This document shows, piece by piece, positions 1 through 8,457 of a DNA stretch of 64,000 nt. The stretch is from Mycolicibacterium sp. lyk4-40-TYG-92 (lineage in GTDB: Bacteria > Actinomycetota > Actinomycetes > Mycobacteriales > Mycobacteriaceae): assembly GCF_030209435.1 (NCBI RefSeq), contig NZ_JARVRX010000008.1:1-64000 (forward strand), in the 5' to 3' direction. The notes beneath the pieces were generated by a model. The model saw nothing but the letters and a program-made list of their open reading frames with translations, had not been told where the DNA came from and made no database searches. Position 1 is the stretch's first letter; every line of letters begins with the position of its first letter. The position numbers and the translations under genes are program-made.

Positions 1-157
1 TGAGGAACGTGTCCCACTGCTGCACCGTCAGCGTCCGATCCTGGCCGTCGACCAGGCTCAGCTCGTTGTCGAGACCCGCATGGGACGTACCCGCCCCGAA
101 AAACAGCGACGCCAGCGCCGCTACCAGTGCTACCAGCACCCGACTGAATGCCTTCAT
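1..157 (-). CDS. MspA-family outer-membrane porin, N-terminal part only
   Basis: The gene runs off the left edge and only 52 codons are visible. They encode a signal peptide (MKAFSRVLVALVAALASLFF, ending near SHA) and then GLDNELSLVDGQDRTLTVQQ, which is the mature start I recall for M. smegmatis MspA. MspA porins are octameric channels of the mycomembrane that admit small hydrophilic nutrients; slow growers lack them. AGGGAG lies just before the ATG at 155-157. By synteny with moaB2-pepD-mprB this could be the mspC paralogue, but paralogues cannot be separated from this fragment. Confidence 0.93.
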   Translation of the reverse strand, partial: MKAFSRVLVALVAALASLFFGAGTSHAGLDNELSLVDGQDRTLTVQQWDTFL

Positions 158-500
158 ATTCTCCCTAGCTCAGTAGGCGGTGCCAGCAAGCTGACCGCGC
201 GACCGTCGCAAGAACTCCATGTACGCCCTCAGGCGAACTTCACATGTCGCTCTTACCTTTTGCTCATCGTTGACACGAGGAAGATATCGGCGTACGCACC
301 TTCCGGCAATGCGAACGGCGTAAAGACCGCGCAGATATTCCCGATCCGGAAAAGTTTGCTGGGAACTACCTGCTCATCGAGATCGACCACACCGGCCGGT
401 TGGGCCGAAACACGCCGGAAACATGCGCTCAACGGGGCCGCTGACCGGCGCAATCAGGAGTTAACCTCATTCGCGACCAGCCGTTGTGAGAACAGCGTGC
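158..500. other. porin upstream region without a convincing gene
   Basis: This 343-bp stretch holds the candidate porin promoter at 281-309 and an untranslated leader. An open frame at 253-453 (minus) has no ribosome-binding site and no recognisable protein features. MspA-type genes are known for long upstream control regions, which fits. Confidence 0.5.
281..309 (-). promoter_or_regulatory. candidate porin promoter
   Basis: On the minus strand TTGCCG (304-309), a 17-nt spacer and TATCTT (281-286, matching TAnnnT) form a SigA-like promoter. It would give a 5' leader of roughly 115 nt before the porin ATG at 157. This is a pattern match only. Confidence 0.4.
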
Positions 501-656
501 TCAGCGATGGTGCGGCGGAACGTTTTCCCGTAGCCAGCGATCTCGGTCACCATCCCCGGACCCAGTGGGCTCGTTACATTCATCCCGGGTAACGTCCGGC
601 AAAACGTCGCCGAACACCTTGTTAACTAGGTCGCGCGACGGCTGTGTACCGCTCAT
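501..656 (-). CDS. small hypothetical protein, 51 aa
   Basis: ATG at 654-656 follows GAAGGAG at a normal distance. The peptide starts MSGTQPSRDLVNKVFGDVLP and ends DRWLRENVPPHHR. I recall short acidic mycobacterial proteins with a similar R-W-x-R-E-N-x-P-P-H ending, which argues for a real gene, but its function is unknown. A perfect CRP-type palindrome lies 16 nt upstream of the start codon. The gene sits between the porin and moaB2 on the same strand and is not part of either gene. Confidence 0.6.
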   Translation of the reverse strand: MSGTQPSRDLVNKVFGDVLPDVTRDECNEPTGSGDGDRDRWLRENVPPHHR

Positions 657-671
657 CACAAGACTCCTTCA

Positions 672-689
672 GTGTGATCAAGATCACAC
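672..689. promoter_or_regulatory. perfect CRP-type palindrome
   Basis: GTGTGATCAAGATCACAC has 8-bp perfect inverted arms and contains TGTGA-N6-TCACA, the consensus of CRP and of mycobacterial Crp (Rv3676). It sits just upstream of the Shine-Dalgarno of the 51-aa gene, a position better suited to repression than activation. Confidence 0.65.
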
Positions 690-768
690 CTTTGCCAGGA
701 TGAGGGGTTCACGTGGGACGAACTCATGACGCCTCCGTTCGGCCGACGAGCCCCGTGGAGCTCAGCTA

Positions 769-1314
769 TCAGATGTCGAGGCTCGACAGCTGCGCGATGA
801 TGTACGCCGCCAACGGCCCCAGCGTCGCCATACCGTCGCGCACCGACGCACGTGAGCCGGCGATGTTGACCACCAGCGTGCTTCCCGAGACCCCGGCCAG
901 GCCGCGCGAGAGCCCCGCGTCCGAAATACCGGCCGCCAGGCCCGACGAACGCAGCGCCTCGGCGATGCCGAGCAATTCCCGGTCGAGCATGGTCCGGGTG
1001 GCTTCCGGCGTGACATCGCGCGGGCTGACGCCGGTGCCACCGACGGAGATGACCAGATCGACACCACCGATCACCGCGGTGTTGAGGGCGTTGCGAATCT
1101 CGATCTCATCGGCCGGGACCACGACGACGCCGTCGACGAGGAAGCCGGCCTCACCGAGCAGTTCGGTGACCAACGGACCGCTGTGGTCCTCTTCGCCGTG
1201 CGCCGTGCGGTCATCCACGACCACGACGAGTGCGCGCCCGGCCAATTCCCCTGCCTGTTCCATGCCTGTCACCGTATATCCCGCCTCTGACATCGAACTC
1301 GGCCCCGCTCCCAT
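769..1314 (-). CDS. moaB2: molybdopterin-biosynthesis MoaB/Mog-family protein
   Basis: 181 aa, the same length I recall for Rv0984. The family binds or adenylylates molybdopterin during molybdenum-cofactor assembly. The signature loop SVGGTGVSPRDVTPEAT and the LSRGLAGVSGSTLVVN segment are present, with an HGEEDHSGP motif near the start. The ATG at 1312-1314 overlaps the pepD stop in a TGATG junction, so translation is probably coupled. A GTG directly before it could also serve. In mycobacteria this gene is the distal member of the mprA-mprB-pepD cluster, although a functional link is unproven. Confidence 0.92.
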   Translation of the reverse strand: MGAGPSSMSEAGYTVTGMEQAGELAGRALVVVVDDRTAHGEEDHSGPLVTELLGEAGFLVDGVVVVPADEIEIRNALNTAVIGGVDLVISVGGTGVSPRDVTPEATRTMLDRELLGIAEALRSSGLAAGISDAGLSRGLAGVSGSTLVVNIAGSRASVRDGMATLGPLAAYIIAQLSSLDI

Positions 1315-2747
1315 CACTGCTGCGCCTTTCCGAGAGTCACCTGAACGGTCTGCGGTTTGCCCGCGGTGTCCAGATAGGTCAACGTGACCTTGTCGCCAGG
1401 GGCCTTCGACCGCACCGCCGCGACCAGCGCGTCGGCGCTACTGATCACCCGGTCGTCCACCTTGGTCACCACCACACCGCTGGGCAGGCCGGCCGTCTGG
1501 GCCGCGCCACCGTTGGTGACGTCGACGATCTTGGCGCCGTCGACGGCCTTGTCGTTGCCGACCTGCACGCCGAGCGACGCATGGCTCGCGATGCCGTTCT
1601 TGATCAGCTCGTCGGCGATGCGCTTGGCCTGGTCCACCGGAATGGCGAAGCCCAGGCCGATCGAACCGCTCTGCGACTGACCGGAATCCCCGCCGAGCGT
1701 CGCGATCGCCGAGTTGATGCCGACGAGTTCACCGCTCATGTTGACCAGCGCGCCACCGGAGTTGCCGGGGTTGATCGCGGCGTCGGTCTGGATGGCGTCG
1801 AGCACGGTGTTCTGGTTCTTGGCGTCACCACCGGCGGCGACGGGGCGATTCAGCGAGCTGATGATGCCCTCGGTCACGGTGCCCTGCAGACCCAGCGGCG
1901 AACCCACCGCCACCACCTGCTGGCCCACCACCAGGTTGGACGACGAGCCCAGCGAGATGGGCGTCAGACCCGAGACGCCCTTGGCCCGCACGACTGCGAT
2001 GTCACTGCTCGGATCGGTCCCGACGATCTGGAACGTCGTGGTGTTACCGGTGTTGAACGTGACCTTGGTCTGCACCGGCGGCGCCCCCGGCGGCGGGGCA
2101 TCCTTGGCGCCCGCCACCACGTGGTTGTTGGTGAGGATGAGCCCGTCCGCGGACAGGATGATGCCCGAGCCTTCTTCAGAGGCCCGGCCCATGTCGGTCT
2201 CGAGCTTCACGACGCTGGGCACCACCTTGGCGGCGACCTGCTCCACCGAACCGATCGGCGCATTACCCGCGTGCTGTCCGCGCGCCGAACCGCCCAACGA
2301 GGTCGTGGTGTTCGAGTAGTCGGGCTGGGCCAGCATCACGATGCCGCCGCCGATACCCGCCGACACCAGTGCCACCGCTGCCATTCCGGCGATCAAAGGC
2401 CCTGTGCGGGAACGGTTTTGCGGGCGCGGCGAGATGGATGGCCGACCGTTCTGCGACCCGTTGCGGTAGGGGTCGTGCGGCTGCGAACCGTACGGCTGGG
2501 TCGAGTACTGGCCCGTGACGTACGAGCCGGTCGGGTGTTGACCGGGCTGATGCTGGCCCGTCGGGTACTGACCGGTGGGGTAACTGCCCGTGGGGTACTG
2601 GCCGGTGGTCTGCTGCTGATGCGTGGCGTACCGCCAGTCGTATGACGACCCCGGCTGCGGCGACGCGCCGTAGCCGGGCGCGGACTGATAGGAATCAGGA
2701 CGCCGACCGGACTCGGGCTGCTGCGAGTACCTCGGGTGATTCGTCAT
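1314..2747 (-). CDS. pepD: HtrA-like envelope serine protease PepD
   Basis: 477 aa from the preferred ATG at 2745-2747, which opens MTNHPRYSQQ and has AGGAAGAG upstream; the frame continues to 2837. A Gln/Tyr/Pro-rich cytoplasmic segment (1-115) contains reiterated QYPTG units. It is followed by one transmembrane helix (about 117-140), a trypsin-like domain with His209 (NNHV), Asp249 (SSDI) and Ser330 (GNSGG), and a C-terminal PDZ domain (about 380-470). PepD degrades or chaperones misfolded cell-envelope proteins and is part of the MprAB stress response. It lies directly downstream of mprB, with a 111-nt gap when this start is used. Confidence 0.95.
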   Translation of the reverse strand: MTNHPRYSQQPESGRRPDSYQSAPGYGASPQPGSSYDWRYATHQQQTTGQYPTGSYPTGQYPTGQHQPGQHPTGSYVTGQYSTQPYGSQPHDPYRNGSQNGRPSISPRPQNRSRTGPLIAGMAAVALVSAGIGGGIVMLAQPDYSNTTTSLGGSARGQHAGNAPIGSVEQVAAKVVPSVVKLETDMGRASEEGSGIILSADGLILTNNHVVAGAKDAPPPGAPPVQTKVTFNTGNTTTFQIVGTDPSSDIAVVRAKGVSGLTPISLGSSSNLVVGQQVVAVGSPLGLQGTVTEGIISSLNRPVAAGGDAKNQNTVLDAIQTDAAINPGNSGGALVNMSGELVGINSAIATLGGDSGQSQSGSIGLGFAIPVDQAKRIADELIKNGIASHASLGVQVGNDKAVDGAKIVDVTNGGAAQTAGLPSGVVVTKVDDRVISSADALVAAVRSKAPGDKVTLTYLDTAGKPQTVQVTLGKAQQ

Positions 2748-2858
2748 TACTGGTCGACACTCTTCCTGTATTTCCGATCCGTTGCCGGGACAACGAACGA
2801 CATGACCTGACGGTGCCCACTCGGGCTGAGAATCCACTGAGACACCGCAGGCCGCACC

Positions 2859-4397
2859 CTAGACTTCCTCCCCCGTCCGGGCAGGTTCATTTTCCGTGGT
2901 CACGCCCGTTACGTCCAGCCCAGCGGGTCGGTGTGTTGCGGTCACACCGGAGGGTCGTCCCGGCAAAACGAGATGGATCGACGTGCCCGGCGGCGTCCCG
3001 CCCGGCACGGTGTCCTCAATCCGCAGTGCGCCACCATGTTTGAGCACCACCTGCTTGACGATGGCCAGTCCCAGACCGGAACCGGGCATCGCCCGCGCCG
3101 TCGTCGACCGGTAGAAACGCTCGAACACCAGCGCCCGTTCCTGCGGCGGGATGCCCGGCCCCCAGTCGGAGACCACCAGCTCCGCGTGCGTCGGATTGAT
3201 GCGCCCGAGCCGGACCCGCACCACCGAACCGGCCGGACTCCACTTGGCGGCGTTGTCGAGCAGGTTCAGCACCGCCCGGGACAACCCCGCCCCGTCGCCG
3301 TACACCTGCCATCCGGCGATGTCGACGTCGAAGTCAATGTCGTTGCGGCGGCGGCGAACTCGTTCCAGGCTGCGGTCGACGACCTCGGCCATCTCGACGG
3401 GCTCGTGGACCGTCACCGCGGCGTCGTCGCGGGTCAGGTCGACCAGGTCGCCGACGAGGGTGGAGAGCTCCTCGATCTGGGCGATGACATCGGACTGCAG
3501 ACCCGCCATCTCCTCCTCCGGGAACGGCGGCGCGCCGGGTGCCATGGCCGCCATCAGCAGTTCGACGTTGGTCCGCAGCGAGGTCAGCGGCGTGCGCAAC
3601 TCATGACCGGCGTCCGACACCAGCCGGGCCTGCCGGTCTCTCGACTCGGCGAGCGCCCGCAACATCATGTTGAAAGCCTCTGTGAGCCTGGCCAATTCGT
3701 CATTGCCGTAGACCGGGATGGGCCGCAGGTCGTCGGTGCGGGCCACCCGTTCGGTGGCCTCGGTCAACCGGGCCACGGGTCTCAGCCCGGTCCGCGCGAC
3801 GGTGCCACCGGCGATGGCGGCGACGGCCATCCCGATTCCACCCACGATGAGCAAAATGGTGCCGAGCCGTTTGAGCACCTGGCTGGTGGGCCAGAGATTC
3901 TTCGAGATCAGCAGCGAGTTACCCGACTGCAGGTGCACCGCCAGCACGCGCTGATAGTTGGTGGTACGCAACGACATCAGCAGCTTGCCGGCGATGACGT
4001 CCTTCTCGGGCGTGCCGAGCGGCAGCGTCTGCCCCTGCTGGTTGGCGGTGTAGATGGACTGGCCCGGGATCACGTACATCGCATTGACGTCCGAGTAGGC
4101 GGTGCCCTCGATCGCCTTGCCGGGGTCGACGGCCAGGGAACCGCTCTCGATGAGCAATTGCGCGCGGCTGTGCAACTGGTTGTCGATGTCGCCGTACAGC
4201 GCCTTCGACACCACCACGTACACCGCAACCGACATGAGGACGACGACCATCGCCACCATCGACATCGCGAGCAGCATGACGCGCCATTTCAGCGACACCG
4301 AGCTGGCGTCGTGTTGCACTGTGCCGTCCGGCGTCACCGGCATCTGCGGCACTTCCCGCATCTTCCGGTCCACGGTTGCGCGAAGCTTGTCGAGCAT
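2859..4397 (-). CDS. mprB: sensor histidine kinase MprB
   Basis: 512 aa. Two membrane helices (about 40-62 and 178-200) bracket an extracytoplasmic sensor domain of roughly 115 residues. HAMP follows, then the H-box SDAGHELRTPLTS with phospho-acceptor His265, an N-box (NLLDNAAKW) and G-boxes (DWGPGIPP, GSGLGLAIV). It phosphorylates MprA in response to envelope stress. Its ATG overlaps the mprA stop in TGATG (4395-4399). The first 35 residues differ from what I recall of the M. tuberculosis protein. Confidence 0.96.
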   Translation of the reverse strand: MLDKLRATVDRKMREVPQMPVTPDGTVQHDASSVSLKWRVMLLAMSMVAMVVVLMSVAVYVVVSKALYGDIDNQLHSRAQLLIESGSLAVDPGKAIEGTAYSDVNAMYVIPGQSIYTANQQGQTLPLGTPEKDVIAGKLLMSLRTTNYQRVLAVHLQSGNSLLISKNLWPTSQVLKRLGTILLIVGGIGMAVAAIAGGTVARTGLRPVARLTEATERVARTDDLRPIPVYGNDELARLTEAFNMMLRALAESRDRQARLVSDAGHELRTPLTSLRTNVELLMAAMAPGAPPFPEEEMAGLQSDVIAQIEELSTLVGDLVDLTRDDAAVTVHEPVEMAEVVDRSLERVRRRRNDIDFDVDIAGWQVYGDGAGLSRAVLNLLDNAAKWSPAGSVVRVRLGRINPTHAELVVSDWGPGIPPQERALVFERFYRSTTARAMPGSGLGLAIVKQVVLKHGGALRIEDTVPGGTPPGTSIHLVLPGRPSGVTATHRPAGLDVTGVTTENEPARTGEEV

Positions 4398-5089
4398 CAG
4401 GGTGGGGTCTCACGCAGCACGTAACCCACGCCGCGCACGGTGTGGATCAGGCGCGGTTCTCCCTCCGCCTCGGTCTTGCGGCGCAGGTACCCGACGTAGA
4501 CCTCAAGGGCATTGCCCGACGTCGGAAAATCGAAGCCCCACACCTCTTCGAGGATCCGACTGCGGCTCAGCACCCGGCGCGGGTTGTGGATGAGCATCTC
4601 GAGCAGCGAGAACTCGGTGCGGGTGAGGCTGATCGACCGCGAGCCGCGGGTGACCTCGCGGGTCACCGGGTCGAGGCTCAGGTCGGAGAAGGTCAGTGCC
4701 GCCGACTCGGCGCCGTCGGCGGGACCGGTACGGCGGAGCAGGGCCCGCATCCGGGCCAGAAGTTCCTCGAGCGCGAACGGCTTCGGGAGATAGTCGTCGG
4801 CACCCGCGTCGAGGCCGGCGACCCGCTCATCGATCGAGTCGCGGGCCGTCAGCATCAGCACCGGCAGGTCGTCCCCGCTGCTGCGCAGCTGCCGGCAGAC
4901 CCCACGGCCGTCCAACCGCGGCATCATGTCGTCGAGCACGACAGCGTCGGGCCGGTCGCTGGAGATGCGCTCCAGCGCCTCGACACCGTCTTGCGCCAGT
5001 TCGACCGAGTACCCGTTGAAAGTCAGTGACCGACGCAGTGATTCACGTACAGCGCGGTCATCGTCGACTACAAGGATTCGCACAGGCAC
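4397..5089 (-). CDS. mprA: OmpR-family response regulator MprA
   Basis: 230 aa with a receiver domain (acidic pair in VVDDDRAV, phospho-acceptor Asp53 in VVLDDMMP, Lys in LPKPF) and a C-terminal winged-helix DNA-binding domain ending YVGYLRR...[10 protein letters not shown]. It controls stress genes including pepD and sigE in mycobacteria. The start is GTG at 5087-5089; a second GTG two codons downstream (5081-5083) is possible. Residue 54 is Asp where valine is usual in DVMMP, a mild substitution next to the phosphorylation site. A TCTCAG direct repeat lies just upstream. Confidence 0.96.
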   Translation of the reverse strand: MPVRILVVDDDRAVRESLRRSLTFNGYSVELAQDGVEALERISSDRPDAVVLDDMMPRLDGRGVCRQLRSSGDDLPVLMLTARDSIDERVAGLDAGADDYLPKPFALEELLARMRALLRRTGPADGAESAALTFSDLSLDPVTREVTRGSRSISLTRTEFSLLEMLIHNPRRVLSRSRILEEVWGFDFPTSGNALEVYVGYLRRKTEAEGEPRLIHTVRGVGYVLRETPP

Positions 5090-5105
5090 AGTCTCACCCC
5101 ACCAT

Positions 5106-5122
5106 CTGAGAGCGGACTGAGA
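5106..5122 (-). promoter_or_regulatory. MprA-box-like direct repeat
   Basis: On the minus strand TCTCAG-TCCGC-TCTCAG places two identical half-sites 11 bp apart, the usual spacing for OmpR/PhoB-type dimers, 17-33 nt before the mprA GTG. MprA autoregulation through direct repeats is described in M. tuberculosis; assigning this repeat to MprA is inference. Confidence 0.6.
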
Positions 5123-5161
5123 AGACGCGCCACGCGGGCGCGAGAAAAACCGTCAGTCGGT

Positions 5162-5338
5162 TCAGGCGCGGCGGTCGAGGTCGATCAGACCCAGACGCGC
5201 GGCCTTGAGCAGGCGACGCGGCACCTTGTGCGCCTGACCTGCGACGTTCACGCTGACCAGGCCGGTGGCCTCGGCCTTCCACTGCGCGCGACGGCTACGG
5301 GTGTTCGAGCGCGACATCCTGCGCTTGGGCACAGCCAT
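5162..5338 (-). CDS. rpmF: 50S ribosomal protein L32, zinc-free form
   Basis: 58 aa starting [20 protein letters not shown] and ending GLIDLDRRA, with AGAGAGG before the ATG. L32 is a small basic large-subunit protein. No cysteines are present, so this is the form without the CxxC zinc ribbon. It matches the position of Rv0979A beside mprA. The neighbouring catabolic operon is divergent. Confidence 0.95.
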   Translation of the reverse strand: MAVPKRRMSRSNTRSRRAQWKAEATGLVSVNVAGQAHKVPRRLLKAARLGLIDLDRRA

Positions 5339-5522
5339 GATGTGCACCTCTCTGACTAAACGGAATTGCTTGCGGTCGGCCGCGTCGCGAAACAAATAGG
5401 GCCAACGGCCTCTCCATTGCTTCTCGCGTGCGCAGCGATTGCACCTCAGGATAGCCGTCGACCTGCGTAGGCTCCAAAACGTCGCCCCCACCGGGCAACA
5501 CGCAACCCCCAGCCCCCTTGAC

Positions 5523-5541
5523 TCGGTACCGCTAGTACCGA
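5523..5541. promoter_or_regulatory. inverted repeat before the acyl-CoA operon
   Basis: TCGGTAC-CGCTA-GTACCGA is a perfect 7-bp inverted repeat about 40 nt upstream of the first operon gene, in the divergent region shared with rpmF. The size suits a TetR-type operator. The regulator is not identified, and none is encoded next to it. Confidence 0.45.
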
Positions 5542-5580
5542 CTAACCTCCCTACCGGTTGGTTGAATGACGGGAGTGTGT

Positions 5581-7281
5581 GTGACATCACCAGCAGTCCG
5601 GATCGGTAACTGCTCGGGGTTCTACGGAGACCGGCTGGCGGCGATGCACGAGATGCTCGCCGGGGGTGAGCTGGACTACCTCACCGGCGACTACCTCGCC
5701 GAGCTGACCATGCTGATCCTCGCGCGGGACCGAGCAAAGAACCCTGACCTCGGGTACGCCAAGACGTTCCTGCGCCAACTGGAGCAATCCCTCGGCCTGG
5801 CCCTGGACAAGGGCGTGAAGATCGTCGCCAACGCCGGCGGCCTCAATCCGGCCGGCCTGGCAGCAGCGGTACGCGCCCTGGCCGAAAAGCTCGGGCTGAC
5901 GGTGAACGTGGCGCACGTCGAGGGTGACGACCTCGTGGCGCGCGCCGGCGAGCTCGGCTTCGGCACCCCACTGTCGGCCAATGCCTACCTCGGCGCCTGG
6001 GGCATCGTGGACTGCCTGAAGTCCGGGGCAGACGTCGTCGTCACCGGCCGGGTCACCGACGCCTCGGTGATCGTCGGGCCGGCCGCCGCACACTTCGGCT
6101 GGGCGCGCACCGACTACGACGCGCTGGCAGGCGCCATTGCGGCGGGCCACGTCATCGAGTGCGGCACTCAGGCCACGGGCGGCAATTTCAGCTTCTTCAC
6201 CGAGATTCCCGACCTGATCCGCCCTGGGTTCCCGCTGGCGGAGATCTCCGCGGACGGCTCGTCGGTGATCACCAAGCACGCCGGCACCGGGGGACGGGTC
6301 AGCGTCGACACCGTCACCGCACAGCTGTTGTACGAGATCACCGGGGCGCGCTACGCCAATCCCGACGCCACCCTGCGGGTCGACTCGCTGGAGCTGACCG
6401 CCGACGGCGAGGACCGCGTCCGCATCTCCGGCGTGTGCGGCGAGGCGCCGCCGCCCACGTTGAAGGTGTCGCTCAACAGCATCGGCGGCTTCCGCAATGC
6501 GGCGTCGTTCATCCTCACCGGCCTCGACATCGAGGCGAAGGCGGATCTGTTGCAGCGCCAGCTGGAGGCGAGCATCACGCAGCGCCCCGCCGAATTGCAG
6601 TGGACGCTGGCCCGGACCGATCATCCCGACGCCGACACCGAGGAGCGGGCCAGCGCGCTGCTGCACTGCGTCGTGCGCGACCCCGACCCGGCCAAGGTCG
6701 GCCGCCAATTCTCCGCGGCAGCAGTCGAACTCGCGCTCGCCAGCTACCCGGGATTCACCACCACCGCTCCCCCGGGCGACGGCCAGGTGTACGGCCTGTT
6801 CAAGCCCGGCTACGTCGACGCGGCCCTGGTGCCCCACGTCGCAGTGCGCGCAGACGGATCCCGGGTCGACATCGCGCCGTCCGCAGAGACAGTCGCACTG
6901 GGACCGGTGGACGACCCGGCGCTGCCTGACCCGCCGCCCGCCGGGCCGACCCGTCGAGCGCCGCTGGGCACCATCGCCGGGGCCCGCAGCGGCGACAAGG
7001 GTGGATCCGCCAATGTCGGCGTCTGGGTCCGGACCGACGACCAATGGCGTTGGCTGGCACACACATTGACGGTCGAGACGCTTCGCGAGCTGCTGCCCGA
7101 AGCCGCCGACCTGCCCGTGACGCGACACCTGCTGCCCAACCTGCGCGCCATCAACTTCGTCATCGAGGGCATCCTCGGCGAAGGCGTCGCGTACCAGGCC
7201 CGATTCGATCCCCAGGCCAAGGGCCTCGGGGAATGGCTACGAACCCGTCATCTCGACATCCCGGAGGAACTGTTTTCGTGA
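5581..7281 (+). CDS. AtuA-like (DUF1446) acyl-CoA catabolism protein
   Basis: 566 aa from GTG at 5581, chosen because GGGAG lies 5 nt before it; an ATG at 5566 in the same frame has no such signal. The N-terminal DUF1446 region ([31 protein letters not shown]) and a C-terminal AtuA-type domain (GARSGDKGG) match the family of Rv0976c. In Pseudomonas, AtuA belongs to the citronellol/geraniol degradation cluster; its biochemical role is unsettled. It is the first gene of an operon with two acyl-CoA dehydrogenases, a biotin-dependent carboxylase and a hydratase. It overlaps the next gene by 4 nt (GTGA). Confidence 0.85.
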   Translation: MTSPAVRIGNCSGFYGDRLAAMHEMLAGGELDYLTGDYLAELTMLILARDRAKNPDLGYAKTFLRQLEQSLGLALDKGVKIVANAGGLNPAGLAAAVRALAEKLGLTVNVAHVEGDDLVARAGELGFGTPLSANAYLGAWGIVDCLKSGADVVVTGRVTDASVIVGPAAAHFGWARTDYDALAGAIAAGHVIECGTQATGGNFSFFTEIPDLIRPGFPLAEISADGSSVITKHAGTGGRVSVDTVTAQLLYEITGARYANPDATLRVDSLELTADGEDRVRISGVCGEAPPPTLKVSLNSIGGFRNAASFILTGLDIEAKADLLQRQLEASITQRPAELQWTLARTDHPDADTEERASALLHCVVRDPDPAKVGRQFSAAAVELALASYPGFTTTAPPGDGQVYGLFKPGYVDAALVPHVAVRADGSRVDIAPSAETVALGPVDDPALPDPPPAGPTRRAPLGTIAGARSGDKGGSANVGVWVRTDDQWRWLAHTLTVETLRELLPEAADLPVTRHLLPNLRAINFVIEGILGEGVAYQARFDPQAKGLGEWLRTRHLDIPEELFS

Positions 7282-8426
7282 GCATATGGACCACGCCCGA
7301 ACGTGACGCACTGCGAAAGACCGTGCGCGCGTTCGCCGAACGCGAGATCCTCCCCCACGTCGACGAGTGGGAGCGCAGCGGCGAGCTGCCCCGTTCGCTG
7401 CACGAGGCAGCCGGTGCGGCCGGCCTGTTGGGCGCCCAGGCGCCCGAGTCCGTCGGCGGTGGGGGCGGCGACGGCGCTGACGCCGTGATCGTCTGCGAGG
7501 AACTGCATTACGCCGGCGTGCCCGGCGGCGTCTTCGCGTCGCTGTTCACCTGCGGCATCTCCACACCGCACATGATCGCCTCCGGCGACCAGCGGCTGAT
7601 CGACACGTACGTGCGACCGACGTTGCAGGGCAAGATGATCGGCTCATTGGCCATCACCGAACCCGGCGGCGGCTCCGACGTCGGGCACCTGACCACCCGC
7701 GCCGACCGTGACGGCGACGACTTCATCATCAACGGCGCCAAGACCTACATCACCTCAGGTGTGCGCGCCGACTATGTGGTGACCGCTGTGCGCACCGGAG
7801 GCCCTGGCGCAGCCGGTGTTTCGCTGATCGTCGTGGACAAGGACACCCCCGGCTTCACGGTCAGCCGCAAGCTGGAGAAGATGGGCTGGCGCTCGTCGGA
7901 CACCGCGGAACTGTCCTACGTCGACGTCCGCGTGCCGGCAGCCAACCTGGTCGGACCCGAGAACTCCGGCTTCCTGCAGATCGCCGGCGCCTTCGTCTCC
8001 GAGCGGGTCGGCCTTGCCGCGCAGGCATATGCGAGCGCGCAGCGCTGCCTGGACCTGACCGTGCAGTGGTGCCGGGACCGGGAGACGTTCGGCCGGCCGC
8101 TGATCACCCGCCAGTCGGTGCAGAACACCCTCGCCGAGATGGCACGGCGCATCGACGTCGCCCGGGTCTACACGCATCACCTGGTCGAGCGCGAATTGGC
8201 CGGTGAGACGAACCTGATCGCCGAGGTCTGTTTCGCGAAGAACACCGCCGTCGAGGCCGGCGAGTGGGTGGCCAACGCCGGGGTCCAGTTGTTCGGCGGC
8301 ATGGGCTACATGGCCGAGTCGGAGATCGAACGGCAGTACCGCGACATGCGCATCATCGGTATCGGTGGCGGTACCACTGAGATTCTCACCTCGCTGGCCG
8401 CCAAGACGTTGGGATTCCAGTCATGA
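7278..8426 (+). CDS. fadE13: acyl-CoA dehydrogenase (FadE13-like)
   Basis: 382 aa from GTG 7278, which overlaps the upstream stop and has GGAGGAAC 8 nt before it. It oxidises an acyl-CoA to the 2-enoyl-CoA using FAD. The FAD/substrate loop (ITEPGGGSD) and C-terminal YRDMRIIGIGGGTTEI are seen. The Glu used by medium-chain enzymes (in EGT) is Gly here, whereas Glu in FVSERVGLA aligns with the base of isovaleryl-CoA dehydrogenase. This suggests a branched or otherwise substituted substrate, consistent with the downstream carboxylase. Confidence 0.9.
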   Translation: MSIWTTPERDALRKTVRAFAEREILPHVDEWERSGELPRSLHEAAGAAGLLGAQAPESVGGGGGDGADAVIVCEELHYAGVPGGVFASLFTCGISTPHMIASGDQRLIDTYVRPTLQGKMIGSLAITEPGGGSDVGHLTTRADRDGDDFIINGAKTYITSGVRADYVVTAVRTGGPGAAGVSLIVVDKDTPGFTVSRKLEKMGWRSSDTAELSYVDVRVPAANLVGPENSGFLQIAGAFVSERVGLAAQAYASAQRCLDLTVQWCRDRETFGRPLITRQSVQNTLAEMARRIDVARVYTHHLVERELAGETNLIAEVCFAKNTAVEAGEWVANAGVQLFGGMGYMAESEIERQYRDMRIIGIGGGTTEILTSLAAKTLGFQS

Positions 8427-8457
8427 CACAGGCAAGCAACGGAGCGGATTGCGCATC

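Noticed and set aside
270..298. Plus-strand TTGACA (270-275) followed after 17 nt by TACGCA
   Set aside because: The -10 lacks the conserved final T, and no plus-strand gene follows. An antisense RNA cannot be supported from sequence alone.
253..453. 66-codon open frame on the minus strand upstream of the porin
   Set aside because: No ribosome-binding site, it overlaps the likely porin promoter at 281-309, and the translation has no recognisable pattern.
5295..5590. Longer N-terminal extension of rpmF (to 5590) as the real protein
   Set aside because: L32 begins MAVPKRR in all relatives I know, and AGAGAGG precedes that ATG. The extension overlaps the divergent operon promoter.
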